64,000 nucleotides of DNA from Occallatibacter savannae (GTDB lineage Bacteria > Acidobacteriota > Terriglobia > Terriglobales > Acidobacteriaceae): positions 1,550,001 through 1,614,000 of the forward strand of contig NZ_QFFY01000001.1 in assembly GCF_003131205.1 (NCBI RefSeq). Direction: 5' to 3'. The notes under the pieces are model-generated. The model was not told the DNA's origin and ran no database searches. It saw only the letters and a program-made list of their open reading frames with translations. Below, piece after piece: positions 1-8,469 of this stretch. Within the stretch, counting starts at the first letter, position 1. Each line of letters opens with the position of its first letter. A program made the position numbers and the translations under genes.

Positions 1-279
1 GAGGGATCGGGCTGCTGAGCGCGCGATGCGCAGAGGCCGAGGATCGGCAAGAAGCCGATCGCGATTGCGCCTGCTGTATGAAGTCTTCTCAACTCGCGTC
101 CAACCGTCACGCCGTCATTCTTGCATCTTCAGGGTTCGATGCAGTGTGACGCGATCGCGGCACTTTCGAAAAGATTACGAGCGATCAAGGGTCAGCCGCG
201 TCATGTGTGTATGTAGATGAACGGCGGCAGAACTGGCGCCGCGAAATCCACGAAAACACTTCAGATCGAGAGGCTTGCA
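1..279. other. No gene recognised upstream of the first CDS
   Basis: I see no convincing coding region here. A 64-codon reading frame at 26-220 is Arg/Ser-rich, lacks a ribosome-binding site and has no family character. The stretch probably holds the promoter of the secretin-like gene starting at 280. Confidence 0.4.
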
Positions 280-1005
280 ATGAGTGCTTACAAACAGAAG
301 TGTGTCTGGCTGGGGGCGAGTGCCGCCGCTGTGTTCACGATGTGCGCGGCCGGCGCGATTGCCCAGGGGCCTGAAAAATCTGAGCAGCGCTATGAGACCT
401 TTACGCTGAAGAACGCGACCAATCAGCGCACGGCCAACGACATACAGACGGCACTCAGGAACATGATTCCGGCCGCAAAGGTTTATTACGCCGCCACCGA
501 GAATACGCTATCCGTCAGCGGGCGTGCAGAGGATGTGGCGCTGGCCCAGAGAATACTCGCAGATCTGGACAAGCCGCAGAAACTCTACCGCGTGACGTAC
601 ACGATCAACGACGGGCACGCCGCTCCGAGGAGGCTGACCATGCTTGTTTCACCAGGGCGAAGAGGAATTACGAAGCAAGGTACGCGGGTGCCGATCATGA
701 CGGGGTCATACAAAGAGAGCGGCGCGCACGACGCAAATACGCAGTTTCAATACCAGGATATCGGGCTGAACGTGGATGCGGACATCGAGGGATACGGGGA
801 TGGGCAACGGCTCACCTCGAAGATCGAAGCGACGAGCGTATCTGACCAGAAGTCGAATGTCGGAATTCAGGATCCGCTGGTGGACCAATCTGTGCTGGAA
901 GCGCAGTCGTTTGTAAACTCTTCGAAGCCTGTGATGCTGGGATCGATCGATCTGGCAGAAGGCAAGCACATGGATGTGCAGGTGGCAATTGAAGCAGTGC
1001 AGTAG
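280..1005 (+). CDS. Secreted secretin-like protein (orphan)
   Basis: A 241-residue exported protein. The start at 280 is preferred to the upstream ATG at 217 because GAGAGG precedes it and the product then begins with a classical signal peptide (hydrophobic run, cleavage near AIAQ, about residue 28). Residues about 40-95 resemble the small alpha/beta N-domain of type II/III secretins (alternation of ATENTLSVSGRAEDV and a helix before DLDKPQKLYRV). The rest (QYQDIGLNVDAD and the PVMLGSIDLAEG region) resembles part of a secretin core. Full secretins are 450-700 residues, so this cannot form a complete channel. No other secretion gene is nearby. It could be a periplasmic fold that reuses secretin modules. 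Family assignment is by eye and moderate; function unknown. Confidence 0.6.
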   Translation: MSAYKQKCVWLGASAAAVFTMCAAGAIAQGPEKSEQRYETFTLKNATNQRTANDIQTALRNMIPAAKVYYAATENTLSVSGRAEDVALAQRILADLDKPQKLYRVTYTINDGHAAPRRLTMLVSPGRRGITKQGTRVPIMTGSYKESGAHDANTQFQYQDIGLNVDADIEGYGDGQRLTSKIEATSVSDQKSNVGIQDPLVDQSVLEAQSFVNSSKPVMLGSIDLAEGKHMDVQVAIEAVQ

Positions 1006-1017
1006 CGTAGGGGTTTG

Positions 1018-1058
1018 CCGGCCGGTGCTTCGCATGAGAATCGAAAGCAACCGGCCGG
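1018..1058. terminator. Hairpin between convergent genes
   Basis: The arms CCGGCCGGT (1018-1026) and ACCGGCCGG (1050-1058) pair perfectly, extended by GCTT/AAGC. It lies between two convergent genes. No long T-run follows on either side, so termination is inferred from position and stem strength. Confidence 0.5.
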
Positions 1059-1065
1059 GGTCAAC

Positions 1066-2238
1066 TTAGTTGGGAAGGAAGACAGACCGGACACACTGGT
1101 CCGTCTTGTTCTTGAACATCTCGTAGCCGCGAGCAGCTTCTTCCAGCGGGAATCGATGCGTGGCGAGGAACGAGAGATCGAACTCGCCTTTTTGAGCGTG
1201 CTCGATCATGCGGCGCATGTACTTTTGCCCGTGCTGCTGCGCCGTACGAACTGTGAGTCCCTTGTTCATGATGACGCCAATGGGAAATTTATCCATCAGC
1301 CCGTAGACGCCGAGAATCGAGAGCGTTCCGCCCTTGCGCACGGCCATGATTGCCTCGCGCAGTGCGCCGCCGCGATCGGTCTCCATCCGCATTGCCTGCT
1401 TCACGCGGTCGTAGGCGTATTGGACGCCGGTACCGTGCGCTTCCATGCCGACGGCGTCGATGCAGGAGTCCGGCCCGCGGCCGCCAGTCATGTCTTTGAG
1501 AACTTCCAGGACGCTGTCGACCCCTTCGTAGTTGATAGTGACGGAGCCGACGTGCTTGCGCGCCATCTCCAGCCGTTCCGGGAACCGGTCAATTCCGATC
1601 ACGCGCCCGGCGCCCATCAGGTATGCGGCTTTCTGCGCGGCAAGGCCAACCCCGCCACATCCCCAGACGGCCACGGTGTCACCCGGTGCGATGTCGCAGA
1701 AGTCCGCACCCATATAACCCGTCGGTCCCGCATCGGAGAGGAAGATGACCTGCTCGTCCCGAAGCCCTTCGGGTACCTCGAAGCAATCCGTATCCGCGTG
1801 GGGAATGCGCACGTATTGCGCATGCGCTCCTGCGTATCCTCCAAACGCGTGCGTGTACCCGTAGATTCCCGCTGTCGGATAACCGAGCAGCGGCTCCTGA
1901 AGATTCGCGTTTGGATTCGTGTTGTCGCAGAGCGACCAGAGGTCGTGCTTGCAATACCAGCAGCTGCCGCAGCAGACGAACGACGGGATAACGACGCGGG
2001 TTCCGCGCTTGATGCGCTTGACCTCAGGACCGGTCTCTACGATCTCGCCCATAAATTCGTGACCGATGATGTCGCCGGCGCGCATCGTCGGTATGTATCC
2101 ATCGATAAAGTGCAGGTCTGACCCGCAGGTGGTCGACATGGTAACTTTCAGGATTGCGTCGTGCGGATTCACGATACTCGGATCCGGCACCGATTCGACG
2201 CGGAGATCGTTCACGCCGTTCCAGCAGAGTGCTCTCAT
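1066..2238 (-). CDS. Zinc-dependent alcohol dehydrogenase (formaldehyde-dehydrogenase-like MDR)
   Basis: A 390-residue medium-chain dehydrogenase/reductase that should oxidise an alcohol or aldehyde with NAD(P). Catalytic zinc residues fit C38 and H60-E61 (TCGSD and GHEFMG). The structural zinc lobe is C90, C93, C96 and C104. The Rossmann motif WGCGGVG lies near residue 190, followed by GIDRFPERL for the cofactor ribose. The pattern DAVGMEAHG and the overall length match the glutathione-independent formaldehyde dehydrogenase-like subgroup common in soil bacteria. Its ATG overlaps the stop of the upstream SRPBCC gene by 4 nt (ATGA), so the two are translationally coupled. The physiological substrate cannot be read from sequence. 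Confidence 0.88.
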   Translation of the reverse strand: MRALCWNGVNDLRVESVPDPSIVNPHDAILKVTMSTTCGSDLHFIDGYIPTMRAGDIIGHEFMGEIVETGPEVKRIKRGTRVVIPSFVCCGSCWYCKHDLWSLCDNTNPNANLQEPLLGYPTAGIYGYTHAFGGYAGAHAQYVRIPHADTDCFEVPEGLRDEQVIFLSDAGPTGYMGADFCDIAPGDTVAVWGCGGVGLAAQKAAYLMGAGRVIGIDRFPERLEMARKHVGSVTINYEGVDSVLEVLKDMTGGRGPDSCIDAVGMEAHGTGVQYAYDRVKQAMRMETDRGGALREAIMAVRKGGTLSILGVYGLMDKFPIGVIMNKGLTVRTAQQHGQKYMRRMIEHAQKGEFDLSFLATHRFPLEEAARGYEMFKNKTDQCVRSVFLPN

Positions 2239-2999
2239 ACCAGGTCTCCTCTCCAGCGGTTGTTGACCTGCGACTCGTTCTGAGAACGGGCCGAAGAATT
2301 GCGCTCGAGCGTGGGGATCTCGCCGGTCTCCGCCAGTGCCTTGAAATTGTGAAGCACCTTGCCGATTACCATGTGCGGCGCTTTATCGAAGAAAGAAGAG
2401 ATCGCGCGGATGGTGCGGCCGCCCTGAAGACGCGAGAAGTCCACAAGGTATTCGAGAGTCACCTCAGTTCCACGGTTCTGCGGAGCGGGATTGAGATGGA
2501 ACCACTCGTTGATCTGCAGGCCGCCGTCGGGCATCGTAGACCAATGCACCATTTCGTTCGGTCGCTCTTCCACCATCACGGCTTCACCCGAGACAGCCGG
2601 TCCGATGGGCAGGGGAACAGACCAGCGGATGTGGTTCTGTCCTGCAATATCGATGTCGGCCCATGGGCGCATGAGACGCGTCATGGTGTCAGGGTTGCGC
2701 CAGAGCGCATAGAGTTCAGCCGCATCTTTCCCGATTGTGATGGACTGATGGATGCGCTGCGTTGCCGGAGATCCGGCGCTGAGCCCGAGTTTCTGCGAGA
2801 CCGCACAAGCGCCCGACACACCGTCGTAGATCAGGGCGCCTCCGGCCGCGGCGGCTGTCCACGCAATGATGGATCGCTTTCGCAGCACGGGAGCGAGTAG
2901 CAGAGCTCCAGAAGCAATTGTGATGGCGCGCTCTGTTGTACCTGAGCGCTGGGCGGCGCGCGATCGTCCGTTGCGTCCGTTGGTGAACGAATTTGACAT
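2235..2999 (-). CDS. DUF2892-like membrane segment plus SRPBCC (polyketide cyclase/dehydrase) domain
   Basis: A 254-residue protein. The start at 2999 is chosen because GGAG lies just upstream; longer frames to 3119 add an uncharacteristic Ser/Thr/Arg-rich extension. Residues about 20-70 contain two hydrophobic stretches (ASGALLLAPVLR and AAAAGGALIYDGVSG) like the YgaP/DUF2892 membrane module. Residues about 90-230 are an SRPBCC fold, with ITIGKDAAELYALWRNP at its start and GTEVTLEYLVD in the middle. SRPBCC domains bind hydrophobic ligands. It is the first gene of a two-gene unit with the downstream alcohol dehydrogenase, suggesting a shared role, perhaps solvent or membrane stress. That role is inference. 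Confidence 0.72.
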   Translation of the reverse strand: MSNSFTNGRNGRSRAAQRSGTTERAITIASGALLLAPVLRKRSIIAWTAAAAGGALIYDGVSGACAVSQKLGLSAGSPATQRIHQSITIGKDAAELYALWRNPDTMTRLMRPWADIDIAGQNHIRWSVPLPIGPAVSGEAVMVEERPNEMVHWSTMPDGGLQINEWFHLNPAPQNRGTEVTLEYLVDFSRLQGGRTIRAISSFFDKAPHMVIGKVLHNFKALAETGEIPTLERNSSARSQNESQVNNRWRGDLV

Positions 3000-3621
3000 G
3001 GAAGTACTCCGAAGACAATTTTGGTTGGCGCAAGTTGAGTTCTGGCCACGATCTTTATGTGTGCTGCGCAGAGTGGAAGCGCTGATCGCCGACCGCATCA
3101 CAGGGCATGGATGGCGCACTGCTTAAGCGTGTTGCTTTAGAGAGCGGGTCGGAAAAGCAAACAACAGAGAACGTCAAATACGCATTCGAGTTCTCATCCA
3201 CCCTGCGAGGAGTTCAGCTCATGCGCAAGGCTCCCGATCGCATAAACAAGGCAGTTCTGCAGCAACGAACCAGATAAGTCCTCAGCAGAGTCGCGCGTAA
3301 AGTTGAATCGGATCGCCTGAGACCGAGGGACTTTCTGTTGCGGTTTTCTTCGTTCTCCGACGCTGTCGTTCCATGCAGTTTCTTAACCCCGGAGAGCCAA
3401 TCGATTTAGCAGCCGAATTAAGCCTAACTTAAGGAAAACCAGCCATTTGACACACGAGCCCGCGAAAGGATTCAGCTATTTATTTCGCACCGGAAACCGC
3501 AACCTTGCGGCCCAGCCGTGTTTTTACTGGACATGAACGGCGCAGCAGGAAGCAGCAAGAGCCAAGCTTCCAGAGCTGGTCAGCCGGTTCGGATTAAAGT
3601 CCCGAAGGGACGGAGGTATTT
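3000..3621. other. 622-nt intergenic region with small hairpins
   Basis: No gene was found. Two perfect small hairpins lie toward the 3' end: CCGCAACCTTGCGG (3497-3510) and GTCCCGAAGGGAC (3599-3611). The second sits directly before the GGAGGT ribosome-binding site (3612-3617) of the next gene, so this is probably a long structured 5' leader. I compared it with the c-di-GMP-I (GEMM) consensus and could not complete the match. Confidence 0.45.
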
Positions 3622-4032
3622 ATGAAGAACGTAGCGAAATGGGTACTTGGAGCAGCAGTGTTGGCCGGCGGTTTGGCGATGGGTGCTCCGAAAGCAGATG
3701 CGGCCCAGTGGAGAGTCTCGGTAGGTGTTGGAGATCAGGCCTACGTTCCTCCTTGCCCCGGCCCCGGATATTCCTGGGTGAACGGCTACTACGACGGTGG
3801 ATATTGGGTACCGGGATATTGGAACTATGTGGGCGGCGTTAGCTACACCTACTATGGCGGCGGATACCGTCACATCGACCGCGATGACTATCGCCGGTAC
3901 GATCGCGACCATGATCGCCGCTGGGATCGAGATGGCGATAGGCGCTTCTATGACCGCGACGATCATCGCCGCTTCGATCGAGATGACCATTTCCGCGGCG
4001 GCGACCGGGATCACGACCACTGGCGCAGGTAA
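3622..4032 (+). CDS. Small secreted Tyr/Gly- and Asp/Arg-rich protein (YXWGXW-like)
   Basis: A 136-residue exported protein with a signal peptide (cleavage near ADAAQ, about residue 28). A middle part rich in Tyr, Trp, Gly and Pro contains GYYDGGYWVPGYW, like YXWGXW-repeat proteins. The C-terminal 50 residues are repeats of Asp-Arg-His-Tyr (DRDDHRR-like units). The tail is highly charged and likely disordered or ion-binding. A strong GGAGGT precedes the start. It resembles in design the Gly/Tyr-rich secreted protein at 5147. Function unknown; a cell-surface or envelope-stress role is only a guess. Confidence 0.75.
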   Translation: MKNVAKWVLGAAVLAGGLAMGAPKADAAQWRVSVGVGDQAYVPPCPGPGYSWVNGYYDGGYWVPGYWNYVGGVSYTYYGGGYRHIDRDDYRRYDRDHDRRWDRDGDRRFYDRDDHRRFDRDDHFRGGDRDHDHWRR

Positions 4033-4108
4033 GCTGCCCGCGATGGATCGCTTATAGATAAAGTTCGTTAAATATAGTTCGCTGGTTCATCTGTCCCACT
4101 TGCCTCGC

Positions 4109-4140
4109 GGCCTCTCCTCAACAGAGAGGCCGTTCTTTCT
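4109..4140 (+). terminator. Rho-independent terminator
   Basis: The stem GGCCTCTC (4109-4116) pairs with GAGAGGCC (4124-4131), with a 7-nt loop and a T-rich tail GTTCTTTCT. It lies between the convergent genes ending at 4032 and 4169. Confidence 0.8.
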
Positions 4141-4168
4141 GCACTGGTCCCGCAGGCGAGGGAGGCGA

Positions 4169-4972
4169 TTAGTTTGCCGTCGGCTCTTCGACGTGATCGA
4201 CCACGACAACATCGATCGGATCTTTTGCAGAGGCCAGCCTCAGCCCGAGTTGCTCGCGAATAAGCGTCAACAGCGACGGACCGTTCGGATCGCGAACCGC
4301 GGCTGCCGCTGACTTCAAAGTGATGTTGTAGACGCCACGAATTCCGGTGCGGTCTATCACCGGCAGGTCGATTCCCCGGATCTCCGTCAGCTGCTGCGCA
4401 AACTCAGACATTGAAGTGTTTGAGAAGACGAAGCTCCCATTTACGACGCGGGGGAACGTCTCGCGCGGGTAGGAAGCGGGAAGTTTATCCGACTTGTCCG
4501 GAGAAAGCTTGGGGCCACCCTTGTCCACGACGAGTTCGTAGACGGGGGTCAACTTCTGCTGATGATGGAGTCGGAGGCCGAATCTGGAGGCAAGCAGGCT
4601 CTGGAGCATGAGACGCACGTCGGCTTCAGACGCGGATCCTGCAGCGCGAGCGCGCACATCGTAGCGATGATTGTGCAGCAGGCCCGGGTTAGCGAGTTGG
4701 TAGTGCTGCAGGCCGTAAGCCCACTCGATCATCGCATCGACGTCTATGTTGCGCAGCGTCAGCCCGTCGGGCGTGGGCTGGATTTGAGAACGCGTGCTTC
4801 CCTCCCCTCCGGGAGTATCCAAGGCGGCGGGACGAATCGAAGCGACCTCGAACGTGAGCCGCTGGGAAGGGGTCTGGCTGGCAAGAACCACCGTGTGGCA
4901 AATGCCGGCTGCAACGATCCAGAGAGACGAAGCAAATGCCGGGCGGAGAAGCCGCATCAACATGGACGCCAT
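4169..4972 (-). CDS. TIGR03435 family protein
   Basis: A 267-residue exported protein with an N-terminal hydrophobic signal. The opening FEVASIRPA, the IDVDAMIEWAYGL block, RFGLRLHHQQKLTPVYELVVDKGGPKL, and the ending GLRLASAKDPIDVVVVDHVEEPTAN are the recognisable hallmarks of this family. It was defined in Candidatus Solibacter and is expanded in Acidobacteria. Its role is unknown. Some family members sit with BlaR-type sensors, but no such neighbour is present here. It stands alone between two convergently placed secreted-protein genes. Confidence 0.85.
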   Translation of the reverse strand: MASMLMRLLRPAFASSLWIVAAGICHTVVLASQTPSQRLTFEVASIRPAALDTPGGEGSTRSQIQPTPDGLTLRNIDVDAMIEWAYGLQHYQLANPGLLHNHRYDVRARAAGSASEADVRLMLQSLLASRFGLRLHHQQKLTPVYELVVDKGGPKLSPDKSDKLPASYPRETFPRVVNGSFVFSNTSMSEFAQQLTEIRGIDLPVIDRTGIRGVYNITLKSAAAAVRDPNGPSLLTLIREQLGLRLASAKDPIDVVVVDHVEEPTAN

Positions 4973-5146
4973 GCTAGCGCAGAACCTCGTCAGCTGGTTG
5001 AACTTCGTGCCGGTACCGCAACTTATTCCGAGAATGATTGTTCAAATAAATAGCAGCCGGCAGATCGGAGAAGTGGCCGGCTAGTGCTGAGGTAAACGAT
5101 CCTGGACTGCAAGAGGATCGAACAGCACGGGAAGACGACAAAGTTT

Positions 5147-5680
5147 ATGAAAACCTTAAAGTTAGGCCTATTCGCGCTGATTCTTGCTCTGCCCTTCGTC
5201 GCCGTGAAATCGACTGAAGCGCAGGTCTCTGTAGGCATCGGCATCGGTCCGGAAGTGGTTCCAGCGCCAGCGGAGTACGTGGATTACGGTCCGCCGGTTT
5301 GTGATTGGGGCTACTACCCCTACTATCCTTACGCTTGCGCGCCCTACGGCTACTACGGACCTAACTGGTTTGTCGGCGGAGTCTTCCTGGGTGCGGGCCC
5401 CTGGTACGGATGGGGCTGGCGGCACGCCGGCTATTACGGCGGACGCGGTTACTACGGCGGTCGCGGTTGGTACGGCGGCCGGGGCTGGTACGGCCATGAT
5501 CACGACTGGGGCAGAGGCGGCTATCGAGGCGGGTACGGCGGTGGATACCGCGGCGGCTACGGAGGCGGTTATCACGGCGGAGTTGCTCCGCGTGCCTTTG
5601 GCGGCGGCGGAGGATTCCACGGTGGTGGCGGATTCCATGGCGGCGGTGGAGGTTTCCACGGCGGTGGCGGCCATCGATAA
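5147..5680 (+). CDS. Gly/Tyr-rich secreted protein
   Basis: A 177-residue protein with a clear signal peptide (cleavage near STEAQ, residue 26). It has a Tyr/Pro/Cys segment around residues 45-70, then a long low-complexity region of GYYGGRG and GGFHGGG units up to the His-Arg end. This composition is typical of extracellular or wall-associated structural proteins and gives no enzyme signature. The ribosome-binding site is weak (GGGAAG about 17 nt upstream). A strong terminator follows. Reverse-strand frames across this repeat are composition artefacts. Confidence 0.72.
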   Translation: MKTLKLGLFALILALPFVAVKSTEAQVSVGIGIGPEVVPAPAEYVDYGPPVCDWGYYPYYPYACAPYGYYGPNWFVGGVFLGAGPWYGWGWRHAGYYGGRGYYGGRGWYGGRGWYGHDHDWGRGGYRGGYGGGYRGGYGGGYHGGVAPRAFGGGGGFHGGGGFHGGGGGFHGGGGHR

Positions 5681-5708
5681 GAGATTGAGCTAGATTAGAG
5701 TTCTACCG

Positions 5709-5743
5709 GCCCGGGTGCTCAGGCATCCGGGCTTTCTGTTTTC
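5709..5743. terminator. Rho-independent terminator (convergent genes)
   Basis: The stem GCCCGGGTGC (5709-5718) pairs with GCATCCGGGC (5723-5732) with one G-T pair, a 4-nt loop, then TTTCTGTTTTC. It lies just after the Gly/Tyr-rich gene and before the end of murG on the other strand. Confidence 0.85.
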
Positions 5744-5750
5744 GGGATCA

Positions 5751-6869
5751 TTATCTGCCCAGCGAAACGAGGCGCTCGGCGATTGTCTGCGCGGCTTGTG
5801 GGTGAGCCTGGGTCAGAGCAGCGGCCGACATTGTCGCCAGGCGCTCGGGCGACGTGAGCAGCTGGACGAGATGGTCGAGCACCTTGTCATGATCAGCAAG
5901 TTCGGGCTCCTTCACCATGATGGCCGCACCTACGTTCACCATCTCCTCGGCGTTCCAGGTCTGGTGGTCGTCCGCAGCCGCCGCAAAGGGTACGAGCAAC
6001 GCAGGCTTACCCGCTGCGGCCAGTTCCGCTACCGTCGAGGCGCCGCTGCGCGCCATCACCAGATTCGCCTGCGCAAAACGCGCCGGCATGTCGTCCAGAA
6101 ATCCGCTGACCCGCCACCGCCCCGGATCCGCCCCGCTTTCGCGGTATGCAGCCTCTGTGGTTTCCGCATGGCGCGCTCCAGCCTGATGCAGAATCGTGAG
6201 CCCCGGCACGGCATGCAGCAACGCAGGTGCGATGGCTGGCAGAGTGGTGTTGAAGAGGCGCGCTCCTTGAGATCCACCAAACACCAAAAGGTGCGGCGAG
6301 CTGCCCGTAGCCGGAGCAAGTTTAAAAAACTCCGGACGTACAGGGATTCCGGTGACCTCCGCATTCCGAAAATACAGCGCTGCGGCGGGAAAATTTACGG
6401 CGGCAGCCTGAACGTGCTTGCCCACCAGGCGGTTCGCAAGGCCCGGCATCGCATTCGGTTCGAAGGCCATGGTGGGAATGCCAAGAGAGATCGCAGCAGC
6501 CATTCCCGGCCCGGACGCATATCCCCCGACACCGAGCACAACTTTGGGCTTGAACTCGCCGATGAGTCTGCGACATGCAAAGACGCTGCGCGGCAGATCG
6601 AGCATGGTGTTAATGCGCGTCGCCAGAGATACGTTTTTGAGCGGACCCACTTCAATCAGACGAAGCTGAAAACCTGCCGCAGGCACCAGGCGCGATTCCA
6701 TGCCGCGCGACGTCCCGAGAAAAAGTACGTCAGCGGAATACTTTGTTACAAGCTCGTGCGCAACGGCAAGCGCCGGAATGATGTGGCCGCCGGTCCCTCC
6801 TCCTGCGATCAGAACGCGGATACCGGAACCTGAAGTTCCAGTCGCTGTCTGAGCTAAGGTCGCGTCCAT
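5751..6869 (-). CDS. murG: UDP-GlcNAc:lipid I N-acetylglucosaminyltransferase MurG
   Basis: A 372-residue enzyme that adds GlcNAc to undecaprenyl-PP-MurNAc-pentapeptide at the inner face of the membrane, making lipid II. It shows the N-terminal G-loop GGGTGGHI (residues 23-30), the GVGGYASGP loop, the HEQ-region equivalent FEPNAMPGLANR, LLVFGGSQGA, and the C-terminal ARSGASTVAELAAAGKPALLVPF block that binds UDP-GlcNAc. Length is typical. The ATG has AGGAG only 1 nt upstream, which is unusually close. In most bacteria murG follows ftsW in the dcw cluster; here it is isolated between unrelated genes, about 30 kb from ftsW. Confidence 0.96.
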   Translation of the reverse strand: MDATLAQTATGTSGSGIRVLIAGGGTGGHIIPALAVAHELVTKYSADVLFLGTSRGMESRLVPAAGFQLRLIEVGPLKNVSLATRINTMLDLPRSVFACRRLIGEFKPKVVLGVGGYASGPGMAAAISLGIPTMAFEPNAMPGLANRLVGKHVQAAAVNFPAAALYFRNAEVTGIPVRPEFFKLAPATGSSPHLLVFGGSQGARLFNTTLPAIAPALLHAVPGLTILHQAGARHAETTEAAYRESGADPGRWRVSGFLDDMPARFAQANLVMARSGASTVAELAAAGKPALLVPFAAAADDHQTWNAEEMVNVGAAIMVKEPELADHDKVLDHLVQLLTSPERLATMSAAALTQAHPQAAQTIAERLVSLGR

Positions 6870-7064
6870 GCTCCTATCGTATTGCCCTGCCCCGCGCAGG
6901 CCGCGCCACCCGGCCGGCTACTGAACTCCATTTGTCAACAAAGCCTGCCGCGAGTTCTCTGGCCATCCGCGCGTGGTAACCAGATCGCAAAACCTTTGTT
7001 TGATTGACAGCAACGACACCCCACGAGATGATCGCCGAAACTCCAACCACAGGAACGAGGGCCC

Positions 7065-7652
7065 ATGTCGACTCAGTGCAGGCTGTGCGGTTTGCATATA
7101 CCCGAAGGTGTGACGTCGTGCATGATGTGCGGCAACAGGAACCTCGCCCCTGCTGCAGTTGGCGAAACCGTCGTGCCGTCTCTCGGGGTGCAGAGCGCCA
7201 CAAGAGCTCCGGGACAAGCCTCGTTCTCGAAGTGGCTGTGGGCGGTGGCAATCAGCCTTATCGTCTCGCCCATCATCCGCGTGCTCGCCATCATGAACAA
7301 TGAACTGCCCAGGTTGAGCAGCGACCAGTTCCAGACCTATGTGCAGAGCCATCCTGGCCTGCTGAATCTTCTCTATTTCGAGATCGGGATGAACGCGTTC
7401 CTGGTCATCTCCGCACTGGCTCTGAACTTCCTCTTTTACACCAGGCACAAGAGCTTTCCAATGCTGATGGTGGCCTACGTGTCACTCACAGTCCTGTTCA
7501 GGGTGGCCGTGGTGTCCGCGATCAACTCAATGTTTCCCGATGCGAATCTGTCCGCCGGTTACATCACCCTGGTCCGGTACCTGCTTTGGGCGGGAGCAAT
7601 CATTCCCTATCTGTTGACGTCAGGCGATGTAAAGAAGCGCTTCGTCAACTAG
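7065..7652 (+). CDS. Zinc-ribbon plus DUF2569 membrane protein
   Basis: A 195-residue protein. Residues 5-24 form a zinc ribbon (CRLC at 5-8, then CMMCGNRN). After a linker come four probable membrane segments (about 57-75, 110-128, 135-155, 168-188) matching DUF2569: KSFPMLMVAYVSLTV and the end AIIPYLLTSGDVKKRFVN are characteristic. GAGGG precedes the ATG. The function of DUF2569 is unknown. It stands alone, convergent with the FmdB-type zinc ribbon gene. Confidence 0.78.
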   Translation: MSTQCRLCGLHIPEGVTSCMMCGNRNLAPAAVGETVVPSLGVQSATRAPGQASFSKWLWAVAISLIVSPIIRVLAIMNNELPRLSSDQFQTYVQSHPGLLNLLYFEIGMNAFLVISALALNFLFYTRHKSFPMLMVAYVSLTVLFRVAVVSAINSMFPDANLSAGYITLVRYLLWAGAIIPYLLTSGDVKKRFVN

Positions 7653-7660
7653 CAGCGTAT

Positions 7661-7891
7661 TTAGCTGTCGAACCCGCACATCCCGCCGCCGCAGCACTGG
7701 CCGGAAGCGCACGGAGGTGCAGCGGGCTGCTGGCCGCCTGCGCCCTTGGTGATTGCACCCGCTCCGCCGCTGATCAGACGCCTGACGTGACCACCGCACT
7801 CGGGGCACTGCTCGACAGCCGCATCGCTCATCTTCTGACGCTTCTCAAAGTGGCAGGAACACTCTTCGCATAAATATTCGTAGGCAGGCAT
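7661..7891 (-). CDS. FmdB family zinc-ribbon protein
   Basis: A 76-residue protein starting MPAYEYLCEECSCHFEK, the typical start of FmdB-type putative regulatory proteins. Two CxxC pairs (CEEC, CPECGG) form a zinc ribbon. The C-terminal half is Gly/Ala/Cys-rich and ends CCGGGMCGFDS, adding several extra Cys that could bind metal. The start at 7891 is supported by AGAGGTG; a longer frame to 8056 is non-coding in character. FmdB proteins are implicated in amide/urea regulation in Methylophilus, but a general function is not established. Confidence 0.85.
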   Translation of the reverse strand: MPAYEYLCEECSCHFEKRQKMSDAAVEQCPECGGHVRRLISGGAGAITKGAGGQQPAAPPCASGQCCGGGMCGFDS

Positions 7892-8042
7892 CGCAACACC
7901 TCTATCCCATTCTAGACATCTTCCGCCAGCTACTCCTCCCTTAGGATGCGAGTGCCTTCCGAGCGCCCGCGGCTCAATCGGAGGGGAGCGTTTTCCCAGA
8001 TTTCGCTCCGAATCTTGCCTCTCTGCGGCATACTGGAGTGCG

Positions 8043-8396
8043 ATGAACGTAGGCAAAAGGCCGTGGCCTCTGGTCGTGATTGCATCCCTTTACCTTCTGG
8101 TAGGTGTGATTGGGTTCGTGGCGCACTTTCCGGAGTTGTGGGCGCGTCACCCAGATGCCGTCGCGATCGAGCTCACGGAGCTCACAGGAGCGATCAGCGG
8201 GGTGGGGCTGCTCATGCGTCAGCAGTGGGCCCGCTGGCTTGCTCTGGCATGGATACTCTTCCATGTCGGGCTGAGCCTGTTCCATCCGATCGGAGAGCTG
8301 GCCGTGCATGCGGCTTTCTGCGCAATGATCGTATGGGCTCTGTTCTGCGCTGAGACATCGACCTGGTTCCGCGGACCGGCCGCTCCAGCCGCATGA
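8043..8396 (+). CDS. Small integral membrane protein
   Basis: A 117-residue protein with four hydrophobic segments (about 9-29, 46-57, 62-80, 88-106) and short loops. GGAG precedes the ATG. No family recognised with certainty; the WARWLALAWILFHVGLSLFHPIGEL block recalls small uncharacterised acidobacterial membrane proteins. Function unknown. Confidence 0.65.
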   Translation: MNVGKRPWPLVVIASLYLLVGVIGFVAHFPELWARHPDAVAIELTELTGAISGVGLLMRQQWARWLALAWILFHVGLSLFHPIGELAVHAAFCAMIVWALFCAETSTWFRGPAAPAA

Positions 8397-8469
8397 ACTT
8401 TCGTTCATAGTTACCATCGTCAAAAAGCCGATTTAACGTGCTGCAACATTCCTGCATCCAAAGTTGTTG

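Noticed and set aside
26..220. Possible 64-residue coding region at the window start
   Set aside because: Arg/Ser-rich, no ribosome-binding site, no family character.
1015..2121. Long + strand frame opposite the alcohol dehydrogenase
   Set aside because: Shadow of a well-conserved dehydrogenase; no domain in the translated product.
3480..3540. c-di-GMP-I (GEMM) riboswitch
   Set aside because: GCACCGGAAACC recalls the start of the motif, but the second stem with its tetraloop receptor and the GGGACGCAAAGCC block are missing.
5168..5674. Ala/Val/Thr-rich reading frame opposite the Gly/Tyr-rich gene
   Set aside because: It is the antisense reading of GGC/GGT repeats; the + strand gene has a signal peptide and terminator.
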